Of a DNA stretch of 64,000 bases, positions 1 to 8,076 are shown in pieces; within the stretch, counting starts at the first letter, position 1, and each line of letters begins with the position of its first letter. The translations under genes and the position numbers were made by a program. The notes below the pieces were generated by a model, which was not told where the DNA came from, ran no database searches, and saw nothing but the letters and a program-made list of their open reading frames with translations. Source of the stretch: JAEXOD01 sp963667875 (GTDB lineage: Bacteria > Bacteroidota > Ignavibacteria > Ignavibacteriales > Melioribacteraceae); the NCBI GenBank assembly GCA_963667875.2, contig CAXXGC010000013.1:62001-126000 (forward strand), given 5' to 3'.

Positions 1-324
1 GTTGATAATAATGGAAGTTTTGAATATTCACCAGAAGTTAATGTTGTATTAAATATACCTGCTGATTTTGTGGTTAAACAAAACTATCCAAATCCTTTTA
101 ACCCAACTACAAACATTGAATATAGTATACCTGCTGATAATAAGGTAACCGTTAAAATATATAATACCCTAGGTATGGAAATAGCTGTATTGTTAAACGA
201 ATTTAAACAAGCGGGAACGCATAATGTGGAATTTAACGCGGCCAATCTTAGCAGTGGTGTTTATTTCTATGAAATAACCAGTGGTAATTTTACCCAAACT
301 AAAAAGATGATTTTGATAAGGTAA
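1..324 (+). CDS. C-terminal end of a secreted protein with T9SS type A sorting domain (5' end outside window)
   Basis: The frame is open from base 1 to a TAA at 322-324, so this is the tail of a larger gene that starts upstream. The visible part reads YSPEVNVVLNIPADF and then a complete T9SS type A C-terminal sorting domain of about 80 residues. It starts at QNYPNPFNPTTNIEYSIP, continues through KIYNTLGMEIAVL and SGVYFYEI, and ends KKMILIR. In Bacteroidota this domain directs export through the T9SS outer-membrane channel and is then removed or used for surface attachment. The catalytic or binding part of the protein is not in the window, so no function can be given. The first in-window GTG (70) is internal to the domain and is not a start. 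A strong terminator follows 27 bases after the stop. Confidence 0.9.
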   Translation, partial: VDNNGSFEYSPEVNVVLNIPADFVVKQNYPNPFNPTTNIEYSIPADNKVTVKIYNTLGMEIAVLLNEFKQAGTHNVEFNAANLSSGVYFYEITSGNFTQTKKMILIR

Positions 325-351
325 TTTGACTGAAAAATATTAAACTTCTCC

Positions 352-384
352 AAAAGAGCATACTGCAAAGATGCTCTTTTTTTT
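352..384 (+). terminator. Rho-independent terminator after the T9SS client
   Basis: Perfect 10-bp stem AAAAGAGCAT / ATGCTCTTTT (352-361 with 371-380), a 9-base loop, and a T-run to 384. It lies between the plus-strand gene ending at 324 and the convergent gene ending at 447. Confidence 0.85.
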
Positions 385-446
385 ACATATTATTTATAAA
401 ATTATTTGATATATTTTATTCTGTCTATCAATTATATATATTATTG

Positions 447-1781
447 TTAATAGCGCAATGAATCTTCAGCCATTTTAGTTACAATTTCATTTTGATAATT
501 ATATAGTTTAACATGAGTTTGGGAAGAAACATCTGAATTTTGCGGAGTAATTACAACAAAATTCATTGTAGTAGGTCCTTGTAAATTTTTATCAATCCAT
601 GTGCCTGTATTTACGTAAATTGATTTTATACCTTTATAATTTTCGCAAACATTAATTTTTGCAGCGTGGGTGTGGCCAAAAACAACAATTCTTTTGGTGT
701 TAAATGGATTCATAAAATATTGTATTACTGCCTGGTTATCTGTTTCAATATTAGAGGCTGATTTTATAATAGCTTGCACAGCAGGAATTTCAACAGCAAC
801 TTTATTTATACTTTGTCTTTCCTTCCAATTATCCTGAATTCCTTTATATACCGTCATATCAATGTAACCACTAGGAGTTAATTGATAAGGGAATAAATCG
901 TTTAATGAATAATTTCCGGTAAAACCATTAATATTTGTTACAATAATTTTATCGTAAAAATTGTTTTTAATTGGCATGCTTTCAATTAAGGTTTTTAAAA
1001 AATCCCAATAAAAAAAGACCAAATATTGACTTTCACCACCGGAACTATTTGGAACTAGAGCAGGTATTGTATCACCAGGAACGGTGCAATGTTGAATTAC
1101 ATGTAATGCGGCAATTCTTGTAAAATAATATCCAATTGGTAAAATTGAACCCGGAGCAATATCTCTATTTGAAATTGGATCCGGTGAACAGAAAAAATTA
1201 TAACGATGTCCATGTTCTACTGCTAAGGCAGGCATATCTGAAGGAGAGTAAGTGCCCAAACCTTGCTGACTATCGCGTACTTGATGAATGCCGGGAAGTA
1301 CCAATTCCAAATTTTCTTTTGTGATAGCTAAATCATGATTTCCGGGAACATAAGTAACTGTAATTTCACCGGCTTGTATAATTTTGTTAATAACATCAAA
1401 AACTACTTTATTTGTTAAAGCAACTCGTAAAACAAAATCACTTTGATCTTTTCCTTCATAAGTGTTTACTGATGCAGGAACAAACCATTCATCTATTAAA
1501 TCACCAACAATCACAAGTTCTTTAACATTTTTAGAATCTTTTACCCGGTTCAAAAATTTTTCAAGTGATCCTAAGTTTTTGTTGCATTCAGCATAAGTTA
1601 TATCAGCTCCAAGATGCATATCGCTAATAAATACAATCAAGTTTCGTTGATTATTGTCGTTTGAAAAAGGATCAATTTCCTGATCTTTTGATGTTACGGG
1701 ATTAGATTTATCGCAAGATGATATTAAAGCCATAAACAAAAAAATAATTAACAATTTAAATACTATTCTTATCTTAAACAT
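447..1781 (-). CDS. Calcineurin-like metallophosphoesterase lipoprotein (copy 1 of tandem pair)
   Basis: 444-residue lipoprotein. The N-terminus is a hydrophobic segment ending in the lipobox LISSC (Cys23), so it should be an SPII-processed, membrane-anchored protein. The metallophosphoesterase motifs are all present in order: D54-x-H56 (SDMHLGAD), GD94 (GDLIDEW), GNHD 147-150, EHGH 189-192, and GHTH 369-372. These are the usual ligands of a dinuclear metal centre. The DMHLG and GDLIDEW forms recall the LpxH/YbbF-like branch, but an LpxH role is not supported because this copy is exported and twice as long. The substrate is unknown. Start ATG at 1781 is preceded by an AGAGAA-type RBS. The neighbouring gene upstream (1977-3314) is a close paralogue with an almost identical C-terminal 25 residues. 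Confidence 0.85.
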   Translation of the reverse strand: MFKIRIVFKLLIIFLFMALISSCDKSNPVTSKDQEIDPFSNDNNQRNLIVFISDMHLGADITYAECNKNLGSLEKFLNRVKDSKNVKELVIVGDLIDEWFVPASVNTYEGKDQSDFVLRVALTNKVVFDVINKIIQAGEITVTYVPGNHDLAITKENLELVLPGIHQVRDSQQGLGTYSPSDMPALAVEHGHRYNFFCSPDPISNRDIAPGSILPIGYYFTRIAALHVIQHCTVPGDTIPALVPNSSGGESQYLVFFYWDFLKTLIESMPIKNNFYDKIIVTNINGFTGNYSLNDLFPYQLTPSGYIDMTVYKGIQDNWKERQSINKVAVEIPAVQAIIKSASNIETDNQAVIQYFMNPFNTKRIVVFGHTHAAKINVCENYKGIKSIYVNTGTWIDKNLQGPTTMNFVVITPQNSDVSSQTHVKLYNYQNEIVTKMAEDSLRY

Positions 1782-1877
1782 AATAATTCTCTTTAACTAA
1801 TAATTGAATAGACTAATAAAAGTGCACCTTATTTCGGTCACCACTTGTTTGTTTTAACAAAAAATAATTATTTGATA

Positions 1878-1889
1878 TATTATCGTAAA
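1878..1889 (-). promoter_or_regulatory. 12-bp upstream motif shared with the paralogue, copy 1
   Basis: TATTATCGTAAA (minus strand TTTACGATAATA) lies 97 bases upstream of the start at 1781. The same 12-mer occurs at 3388-3399, 74 bases upstream of the tandem paralogue. It may be a shared operator or promoter element; this is inference from conservation alone. A minus-strand TATTTTTG (1901-1894) fits the Bacteroidota -7 box, but no clear -33 element was found. Confidence 0.3.
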
Positions 1890-1976
1890 AAAACAAAAAT
1901 ATTTAAAGTCTCAATAAAATTAAAATTATTTTCCTTATTTTATTCCGACTAGCTTAAAAATAATATATAATAATTT

Positions 1977-3314
1977 TTAATAACGCAATGAATCTTCTGC
2001 CATTTTTGTTACAATTTCATTTTGGTAGTTGTATAGTTTTACATGTGTTTGCGTTGACACATTTGAATTTTGAAGTGTAATTACAACAAAATTATTTGTT
2101 GTAGGTCCTTGCAAATTATGATCAATCCAAGTTCCGGTATTTGCGTAAATTGTTTTAATCCCTTTATAATTTTGGCATACATTAATTTTAGCAGCGTGAG
2201 TGTGACCAAAAACAACTATTCTTTTTTGATTAAAGGGATTCATAAAATATTGCATTACAGCCTGATTATCTGTTTCGGTTGTAGAACCTGCTTTTGCCAA
2301 AGCTTGTGCCGTAGGAATTTCAACTCCAACTTTATTTAATATTTGTCTTTCTTTCCATGTATCTTGTATCCCTTTAAACAAATTTACATCTATTGTGCTT
2401 CCGGATATTAATTGATAAGGCAATAGATCATTTATTGAATAATTTGCAGTAAATCCATTAATATTTGTTACAATCATTTTTTCATTAAATTTATTTAAAA
2501 CCGGATATGTTATAAGTACGGTTTTCCACGATCTCCAATACAAATAAGTCAAATACTGGCTTTCATCACCGGTGTTGTTTGGGGTAACCAAAGGAATTGT
2601 ATCGCCGGCAGTTGTGCAATTTTGAATAACAAATTGAGTAGCAATTCTTGTTATAAAATATCCGGGAGGCATTATTGAACCGCGAGCTATATCTTTATTG
2701 GAAATTGGATCGGGAGCGCATAAAAAATTATACCTGTGTCCATGTTCTACCGCCAATATTGGTAAATCTGCGGGAGTGTAAGTGCCCAAACCCTGCTGAC
2801 TGTCGCGTGCTTGATGAATTCCGGGCAAAATTAAATCAACATTTTCTTTTGTTATTGTTAAATCGTGATTACCCGGAACGTATGTTACAATAATTTCACC
2901 TGCTTGAATTATACTATTAAAGGCATCAATAACACCTTTATTGGCCAAAGCAATACGTAAAACAAAATCACTTTGGTCTTTTCCGTTATATGTGTTTACC
3001 GATGGGGGAACAAACCATTCATCAAAAAAGTCGCCGGCAATAACAAGTTCCTTAACATTTTTAGAATCTTTTACCAGATATAAAAATTTTTCAAGCGACC
3101 CCAGATTTTTATTAATTTCCGCATAACTTAAATCGGCGCCAAGATGAATATCGCTAATTAGTACAATCATATTCCTATCATTATTATCATTAATAAAAGG
3201 ATTTATTCCTTTATCATTTGATGTAACCGGATTGGATTTATCGCACGATGTAATTAAAGCCGATAACATCAATATCGTAAACAAGTTAAAAAAATTGCTA
3301 TTCCTAAGTATCAT
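1977..3314 (-). CDS. Calcineurin-like metallophosphoesterase lipoprotein (copy 2 of tandem pair)
   Basis: 445-residue paralogue of the 447-1781 product, alignable from end to end with no large gaps. It has the same lipobox type (LITSC), SDIHLGAD, GDFFDEW, GNHD, EHGHRYNF and GHTHAAKINV motifs, so the metal site looks intact and both copies should be active. The two proteins differ mostly in the middle third (about residues 190-330), between the EHGH and GHTH motifs, which is where substrate specificity could reside. Start ATG 3314 has an AAGAGAA RBS. A 195-base gap separates it from the downstream copy and holds its own candidate regulatory motif, so the copies may be transcribed separately. 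Function beyond a metal-dependent phosphoesterase is unknown. Confidence 0.85.
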   Translation of the reverse strand: MILRNSNFFNLFTILMLSALITSCDKSNPVTSNDKGINPFINDNNDRNMIVLISDIHLGADLSYAEINKNLGSLEKFLYLVKDSKNVKELVIAGDFFDEWFVPPSVNTYNGKDQSDFVLRIALANKGVIDAFNSIIQAGEIIVTYVPGNHDLTITKENVDLILPGIHQARDSQQGLGTYTPADLPILAVEHGHRYNFLCAPDPISNKDIARGSIMPPGYFITRIATQFVIQNCTTAGDTIPLVTPNNTGDESQYLTYLYWRSWKTVLITYPVLNKFNEKMIVTNINGFTANYSINDLLPYQLISGSTIDVNLFKGIQDTWKERQILNKVGVEIPTAQALAKAGSTTETDNQAVMQYFMNPFNQKRIVVFGHTHAAKINVCQNYKGIKTIYANTGTWIDHNLQGPTTNNFVVITLQNSNVSTQTHVKLYNYQNEIVTKMAEDSLRY

Positions 3315-3387
3315 AAATTCTCTTATATTCTTCTAATTAGTACAATTTTCATTAAATTAATAACAATTAATATATTATTATCTTACT

Positions 3388-3399
3388 TATTATCGTAAA
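3388..3399 (-). promoter_or_regulatory. 12-bp upstream motif shared with the paralogue, copy 2
   Basis: TATTATCGTAAA, identical to 1878-1889, sits upstream of the second metallophosphoesterase gene. The rest of the 3315-3623 divergent gap is AT-rich and holds no other feature except the plus-strand -7 box listed separately. Confidence 0.3.
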
Positions 3400-3592
3400 T
3401 GAGGAAAAATAATTGAGGGGAAAAGGGAAGATAATTAATATTGAGGGAGTATATAATTATATTCTTAAAAAATATGGGAGTTATAAGTCATAATTAATCC
3501 ACAATAAAATAAATTAAGCAGATATGTTATTACAAATTTATCTAAATTTATTTTTTAATATAAACATATTTCCCAATTTCAATAAATGTTCT

Positions 3593-3600
3593 TATCTTTG
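3593..3600 (+). promoter_or_regulatory. Candidate Bacteroidota-type -7 box for the ATPase/DUF4276 pair
   Basis: TATCTTTG matches TAnnTTTG exactly and lies 24 bases before the ATG at 3624. No convincing TTTG -33 box is visible at the expected distance. Confidence 0.45.
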
Positions 3601-3623
3601 TAATATTAAAATAATATAAACCT

Positions 3624-4697
3624 ATGATAAATAGAATTCAAATAGAAAATTTCAAATCAATAAAAAAAATGAACTTGGAATTACGCCCAATTAATGTATT
3701 AATTGGTGCTAATGGTGCCGGTAAAAGTAATTTTATAAATATTTTTGATTTATTAAAAAGAATATTTAATAAAGAATTGCAAAATTATATTATGGAAGAA
3801 GCTGGTGCAGATAATGTTTTATATTATGGATTAAAAAATTCTGAATATTTATCCCTCGAAATTGAGTTTAATAAAAAAAACACGTATTATTTTTTATTAA
3901 CACCAAATAAGGAGGGAAATTTATATATTCATTACGAGGGAACAAGGTTTAATCGGGAAAATTATTATGGCTGGGATGACGAAGTGTTGGGCGGAACTTA
4001 TTCAGAAAGTATTCTTTCAGAAAATCATGCTGAAAGGTATAAGTATATAAATTCATATATGAATTCTTTTAAGGTTTTTCATTTTCATGACACAGGAAAA
4101 TCAGCTAAAATTAAACAATTTTGTTATTTAAACGATAATAAATATTTACGTGAAAACGGCGAAAACTTAGCTGCATTCCTATATTTGTTACAGGAAAAAC
4201 ACCCTAAAGAATTTAATAAAATAGAGATGGTAATCAGGTCGGTTGCCCCGTATTTTGAAAAATTTATTTTGCAGCCAAATAGACTTAATACAGATACAAT
4301 CCGATTGGAATGGAAAGAAAAAGGGTCTGACAAATATTTTAACGCATTGCATCTTTCGGATGGCACTTTACGTTTTATGGCATTAGTTACATTACTTTTG
4401 CAACCGATACCGCCAAAGATTATTATTATTGATGAACCCGAATTAGGACTTCATCCTTTTGCAATTAATAAATTAGCCGATTTAATTAAAAAAGCATCTG
4501 TTCAAACCCAAATAATTCTTTCCACTCAATCGGTAAATTTAGTTGATAATTTTACTCCAGAGGATATTATTTTGGTAGATAAACTTGATAATCAATCTGG
4601 ATTTAATCGACCGAATAGTGAAGATTTAAAAGATTGGTTACAAAATTACAGTTTAAGTGAATTATGGAATAAAAATGTTATTGGTGCCATACCATGA
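3624..4697 (+). CDS. AAA family ATPase (RecF/OLD-like, AAA_21 type), ATPase half of a DUF4276 pair
   Basis: 357-residue soluble ABC-type/SMC-like ATPase without a long coiled coil. Motifs: N-terminal IENFKSIKKMNLEL, typical of RecF/OLD-like ATPases; Walker A GANGAGKS (28-35); signature-like LSDGT (244-248); Walker B IIIIDEPE (266-273) followed by LGLHP; and the switch segment STQS (300-303). All key residues are present. The gene overlaps the DUF4276 gene by ATGA (4694-4697), which implies translational coupling. In related pairs (OLD, PARIS AriA/AriB, other AAA + TOPRIM systems) the ATPase is a sensor scaffold that holds or releases a TOPRIM nuclease in response to phage. By analogy this is a candidate defence gene; no activity is shown by the sequence itself. 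Confidence 0.85.
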   Translation: MINRIQIENFKSIKKMNLELRPINVLIGANGAGKSNFINIFDLLKRIFNKELQNYIMEEAGADNVLYYGLKNSEYLSLEIEFNKKNTYYFLLTPNKEGNLYIHYEGTRFNRENYYGWDDEVLGGTYSESILSENHAERYKYINSYMNSFKVFHFHDTGKSAKIKQFCYLNDNKYLRENGENLAAFLYLLQEKHPKEFNKIEMVIRSVAPYFEKFILQPNRLNTDTIRLEWKEKGSDKYFNALHLSDGTLRFMALVTLLLQPIPPKIIIIDEPELGLHPFAINKLADLIKKASVQTQIILSTQSVNLVDNFTPEDIILVDKLDNQSGFNRPNSEDLKDWLQNYSLSELWNKNVIGAIP

Positions 4698-5383
4698 AAC
4701 ATTTGTATATTATAGTTGAAGGGCAGACCGAATTAGAATTTGTAAAACGTTTACTGATACCATATTTAATGGTAAATAGGGGGTTAAAAACAAATATTCA
4801 ATGTTTGCAAATTGACATGAAAGGTGGCGGGCATGGGTTTAATGATATCAATCACTTTGTTAATACTATTACTCCGCTTTTATATTATAAGGAAGAGCCA
4901 TTTATTACTACAATGATTGATTATTACGGAATTAACAGCGCAAAAAAGTTACCCGATTTTGAAAAATGTAATAATAAAACTGATGTTGTAAGTAGAATAT
5001 TGTGTTTGGAAGAATGTTTAAATAATGTTGTACAAAATATTAAACCTTATGATTATTTTATTCCTAACCTAACGCTGCATGAAACCGAAACATTTTTATT
5101 TTCCGACCCAATAAAAGGATTTGCATTGGAAAATGAGCAAATTAAAAAAGAGGTTTTAAATATTGTTTTGCAATATCCGAATATTGAAGATATTAATAAC
5201 ACACCCGAAGGTGCCCCTTCTAAAAGATTAGAAAATATTTTTAAGAAGCATGGAAAAAATTACAACAAAGGTATTGATGCTATTGATATTGCAGAACTAA
5301 CCGGATTAGATAAAATATTAGAAAAATGCCCAAAATTTAATAATTGGGTGGAAAAAATAATTTGTTGTGTTGGGGGTTCGTAA
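4694..5383 (+). CDS. DUF4276 family protein, TOPRIM-like effector candidate
   Basis: 229 residues. The N-terminus IIVEGQTELEFV carries the EGxTE motif (9-13) typical of OLD-type TOPRIM domains. It is followed by a GGGHGF loop, the family's MIDYYG motif (Asp76) and HETE (129-132). That order is the DUF4276 hallmark, and the acidic residues could form a metal-dependent nuclease site. Start ATG 4694 lies within the stop region of the ATPase gene. No signal peptide or membrane helix is visible. Neighbours on either side (metallophosphoesterases, DUF2254-like protein) do not look functionally linked, so the pair looks like a self-contained two-gene cassette. The nuclease role is inference from fold and context. 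Confidence 0.8.
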   Translation: MKHLYIIVEGQTELEFVKRLLIPYLMVNRGLKTNIQCLQIDMKGGGHGFNDINHFVNTITPLLYYKEEPFITTMIDYYGINSAKKLPDFEKCNNKTDVVSRILCLEECLNNVVQNIKPYDYFIPNLTLHETETFLFSDPIKGFALENEQIKKEVLNIVLQYPNIEDINNTPEGAPSKRLENIFKKHGKNYNKGIDAIDIAELTGLDKILEKCPKFNNWVEKIICCVGGS

Positions 5384-5762
5384 AATTTTGCAAAACTTAG
5401 GGTAGGGGAAGTTACCAGTATACTATAACTGGGGATTACAAAAACAAATTAAGGGTGGCAGTTTTGAAGGCAATAGTTGTTTTAATGTTTACCGGCTTGC
5501 AAATTTAACGAAACAAAGAATTTGATGTTGGTGAGATAAAAAAAATGCCCAAATTGAATATTATTATTTGAATTTTTTGAATATCCCTTAATCGTTAACT
5601 AATATCCTATTTAATACAAAACATCCTATTTTGTAAAAAATAGTTGCCTTTACCAACAAAAAAATATATATTAACACAAAAATCATTTGTTTTTTATAAA
5701 AAATTTAAACTTATTTAAATTTATAATAATTTTTGTAATTAGAGATAAAACTGCTGTTAAAT
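5384..5762. other. 379-bp gap without a recognisable gene
   Basis: The gap is AT-rich with stop codons in all frames. The first 150 bases are less AT-rich than the rest (several GGGG tracts) and could be decayed coding sequence, but nothing can be recognised. Upstream of the next gene, TAATTTTTG (about 5728-5736) is one base off the -7 consensus. Confidence 0.4.
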
Positions 5763-7364
5763 ATGACGAAATCTAAAAACAAAATAGATGTAATGAAAGA
5801 CGAATGGCAAAATAAGTCATCTTATTTTGTGGTCCCGTTTCTAAAGCTGCTTGCCTTAAGTTTGTTAGTTTTTTTTATTAACCGATTTGTAGATACTTTT
5901 ATACTGGCCGGTAAAGATCATTTTTTAAATAGGGTATTCAGTTCCGATATAAATGTACTTGCAAACACTTTAAGCGGGCTTGGCGAGGTTGTAACCGCTG
6001 TACTTGGCATTGAGATTACAGCAATTGCAATTGTTGTGCAATTGGCAGCAAATAAGTACTCTTCAAATATCATGGAATTGTTTATTGAAAACAAAGTTAA
6101 TGTGTTAATAATAGCTTTGTTTGTAATTACAGGCACAAATACCGTACTTGTAACCAACACCATGACCGAACATTTTATGCCGTTATTCAGTATTACCGTA
6201 ACAATATTATTAATTGCCTTAAGTGTTTTAATTGTTATACCTCATTTTAGTTATGTATTTAACTTTTTACGTCCAAATAATTTTTTAAATTATGTAAAAG
6301 ATAATACAATAAAAATTATTAATGATATGGTTGACGGAAAAGTTAAATATAAAAATTCGCAAAAAGACCAAATAAACTACAATATAAATTTTATTGGCGA
6401 TATTGCATTAAATTCCGTTCACATGGGTGATAGGGCAGTATCATTGTTGGCATTAAGTGTTCTTAAGGAAATATTAGTTGAATACAGTAAACGTAAAAAA
6501 CATCTTCCCGAAGAGTGGTTTAAACTGACCGGCAACGAATATTTAGACCCCGATTTTTCCAACTATTCCGATTTTGTAATGACACGGATAGAAGAAAAAC
6601 AAAACGTATTGGAACGTAAGATATTTAGACTTTATGAATTAATATATAATAATTCACGAACTTCGTTGCGTGATGTTGCTTCGGGAGTTTTATTGTATTC
6701 CGAATTATTAGCTATAGAATTTATTGAAAATGACGATATGACCTCGTTAAATACGGTATTTAAGTATTACAATTCATATTTACGTTCGGCAATTAACGGT
6801 AAAGATCCGCGTTCGGCTTTTAATGCTTTTGAGCATTATAGGATAATAGGCGAAAAATTATTGGATACTTATCCTGAGGAAGTTGAAAAAGTTTCTTTCT
6901 ATTTTAAATATTACGGTCAGGAAGCAAGTAAGTTTTCTGTTTTGTTTATTTTGGAAACCGCAGCGCACGATTTATGCCGCATTAATGAACTTGCATTCGA
7001 AAAAAATGTTCCAAATTTGCTTAATTTGCTGGATCTTTTCCTTAATTTAGATGAACCGTTGGGCGAAGCGGCAAAAGATACCGAAAATCATAAGGAATTA
7101 TCCTTAATAGGTGTACGTGTTGCGCAAGCCAAATTGGCAGGTTTTTATTTAATGCATGGAAATACTGCGTTAGCTAGAGTGATTTTTAGCGATATGCAGG
7201 TCGAGCCGTATTACAGAATTCAAAAAATACGTGATACAATTTTACAAACCACCGAAGAAGAATTTTGGGAAATTACACCTCGCGGAGTAAATTTTAATTA
7301 TGTAAAACCAGAATTACGCAGTGCTGTAATTGAGTTTTTCAGCTGGTTTGAAAAAAAAGATTAA
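5763..7364 (+). CDS. DUF2254-like membrane protein of unknown function
   Basis: 533 residues. Four hydrophobic segments occupy about the first 180 residues: LLALSLLVFFINRFV, GIEITAIAIVVQLAA, NVLIIALFVITG, and TVTILLIALSVLIVI. A long soluble C-terminal half (about 200-533) follows, rich in helices. The second segment plus LAANKYSSNIMELFIENK resembles the DUF2254 membrane-protein family (ALQLASSQF...LL..F...), but I recognise it only by pattern. There are no catalytic motifs. It is monocistronic by spacing (379 bases before, 144 after). The C-terminal half has TPR-like helical spacing, but no clear consensus was found. Confidence 0.5.
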   Translation: MTKSKNKIDVMKDEWQNKSSYFVVPFLKLLALSLLVFFINRFVDTFILAGKDHFLNRVFSSDINVLANTLSGLGEVVTAVLGIEITAIAIVVQLAANKYSSNIMELFIENKVNVLIIALFVITGTNTVLVTNTMTEHFMPLFSITVTILLIALSVLIVIPHFSYVFNFLRPNNFLNYVKDNTIKIINDMVDGKVKYKNSQKDQINYNINFIGDIALNSVHMGDRAVSLLALSVLKEILVEYSKRKKHLPEEWFKLTGNEYLDPDFSNYSDFVMTRIEEKQNVLERKIFRLYELIYNNSRTSLRDVASGVLLYSELLAIEFIENDDMTSLNTVFKYYNSYLRSAINGKDPRSAFNAFEHYRIIGEKLLDTYPEEVEKVSFYFKYYGQEASKFSVLFILETAAHDLCRINELAFEKNVPNLLNLLDLFLNLDEPLGEAAKDTENHKELSLIGVRVAQAKLAGFYLMHGNTALARVIFSDMQVEPYYRIQKIRDTILQTTEEEFWEITPRGVNFNYVKPELRSAVIEFFSWFEKKD

Positions 7365-7442
7365 TATTGTGATTTAGAACACAATAAAAATATTTTTTTA
7401 ATATTAATAAAAAATGCTTTTAGATTAAATTTAAAAATGATA

Positions 7443-7450
7443 TATTTTTG
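7443..7450 (+). promoter_or_regulatory. Candidate promoter of the gldL-like operon
   Basis: TATTTTTG matches the Bacteroidota -7 consensus TAnnTTTG and lies 59 bases before the GTG at 7509. A weak -33-like TTTTAG (7418-7423) stands 19 bases upstream of it. No terminator-like hairpin was noticed inside the following 26 kb, so this could drive the whole nine-gene run. Confidence 0.45.
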
Positions 7451-7495
7451 TAGTTCTTTAATATATTAATAACATATTATAATTCTCAATTAATT

Positions 7496-7500
7496 GGAGG
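7496..7500 (+). promoter_or_regulatory. Shine-Dalgarno site that sets the GTG start at 7509
   Basis: GGAGG is followed by an 8-base spacer and GTG (7509-7511). A longer in-frame reading from a TTG at 7494 would put this site inside the gene, so the GTG is preferred. Confidence 0.75.
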
Positions 7501-7508
7501 AAGAAGTC

Positions 7509-8048
7509 GTGTCGGAAAAAAAAGCTAATACACCAAAAACCGCATTTGGTAAGTTTATGGTATATGATTTTATACCAAAATACTCAAACAATGTTATGGG
7601 TATAGTTTACATGGGTGCTGCTATTTTAATTATAGTTGTAGGATTACGTGGACTAGGAAAAGTAGCCGGTAAAATTCCGGTTGTTCCCAGTTTTTTAATT
7701 GATCAGGCAGAAGGCAAAATTGACCCTAATTATGTTATGGGTGCTTTATTTTTAGAGTTTTTCTTATTATTTATATTAGCAATTGTAACATTTTTTACGC
7801 CGGAAGAAGATCATAGCGGTACTCATGGTGCTGCCGGTTCGCACGAAGTAAAAGCAGAAGCAACTCCTATTTCTAAAGTTCCTGCATTTAGAGACGAAAT
7901 GCAACAATTAAAAACTATGGCTGATGAAGAAATCAGAACAATTGATGCCTATTTAGATAAGTTTGAATCTTTGAGCAAGAAATTGCAAAAAATTCAACTC
8001 GCAAATATACAAGCAATTCAAATGATGAAAGATTCGATTAAGAATTAA
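7509..8048 (+). CDS. GldL-like inner-membrane motor protein
   Basis: 179 residues from the GTG. Topology: a short cytoplasmic N-terminus; TM1 about 31-50 (YMGAAILIIVVGLRG); a periplasmic loop; TM2 about 76-97 (MGALFLEFFLLFILAIVTFF); the sequence TPEED; then a soluble tail with a C-terminal coiled coil (about 125-179). This is the layout of GldL/PorL, the proton-driven T9SS motor subunit. Aligning the TM1 GAA motif with Flavobacterium GldL puts Arg47 where GldL has its conserved TM1 lysine. Glu83 in TM2 corresponds to GldL's essential TM2 glutamate, and FFTPEED resembles its SAFEPxDD end of TM2. The protein is shorter and its loop longer than in classical GldL. It is first in a nine-gene run, followed directly by GldM-like genes. 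The assignment rests on topology and a few residues, so it is a likely but divergent GldL. Confidence 0.6.
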   Translation: MSEKKANTPKTAFGKFMVYDFIPKYSNNVMGIVYMGAAILIIVVGLRGLGKVAGKIPVVPSFLIDQAEGKIDPNYVMGALFLEFFLLFILAIVTFFTPEEDHSGTHGAAGSHEVKAEATPISKVPAFRDEMQQLKTMADEEIRTIDAYLDKFESLSKKLQKIQLANIQAIQMMKDSIKN

Positions 8049-8076
8049 TTAGCTAATAAAAATAGGGATTATTGCC

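Noticed and set aside
447..1781. LpxH (UDP-2,3-diacylglucosamine hydrolase)
   Set aside because: Some motif forms are similar, but both copies are exported lipoproteins of about 444 residues, whereas LpxH is cytosolic and about 240 residues.
5384..5762. Decayed gene or eroded CRISPR near the DUF4276 pair
   Set aside because: The first part is less AT-rich, but no repeat unit, conserved peptide or tRNA-like fold could be found.
7494..7508. TTG start for the GldL-like gene
   Set aside because: It would place the GGAGG Shine-Dalgarno inside the coding sequence; GTG 7509 has ideal spacing to it.
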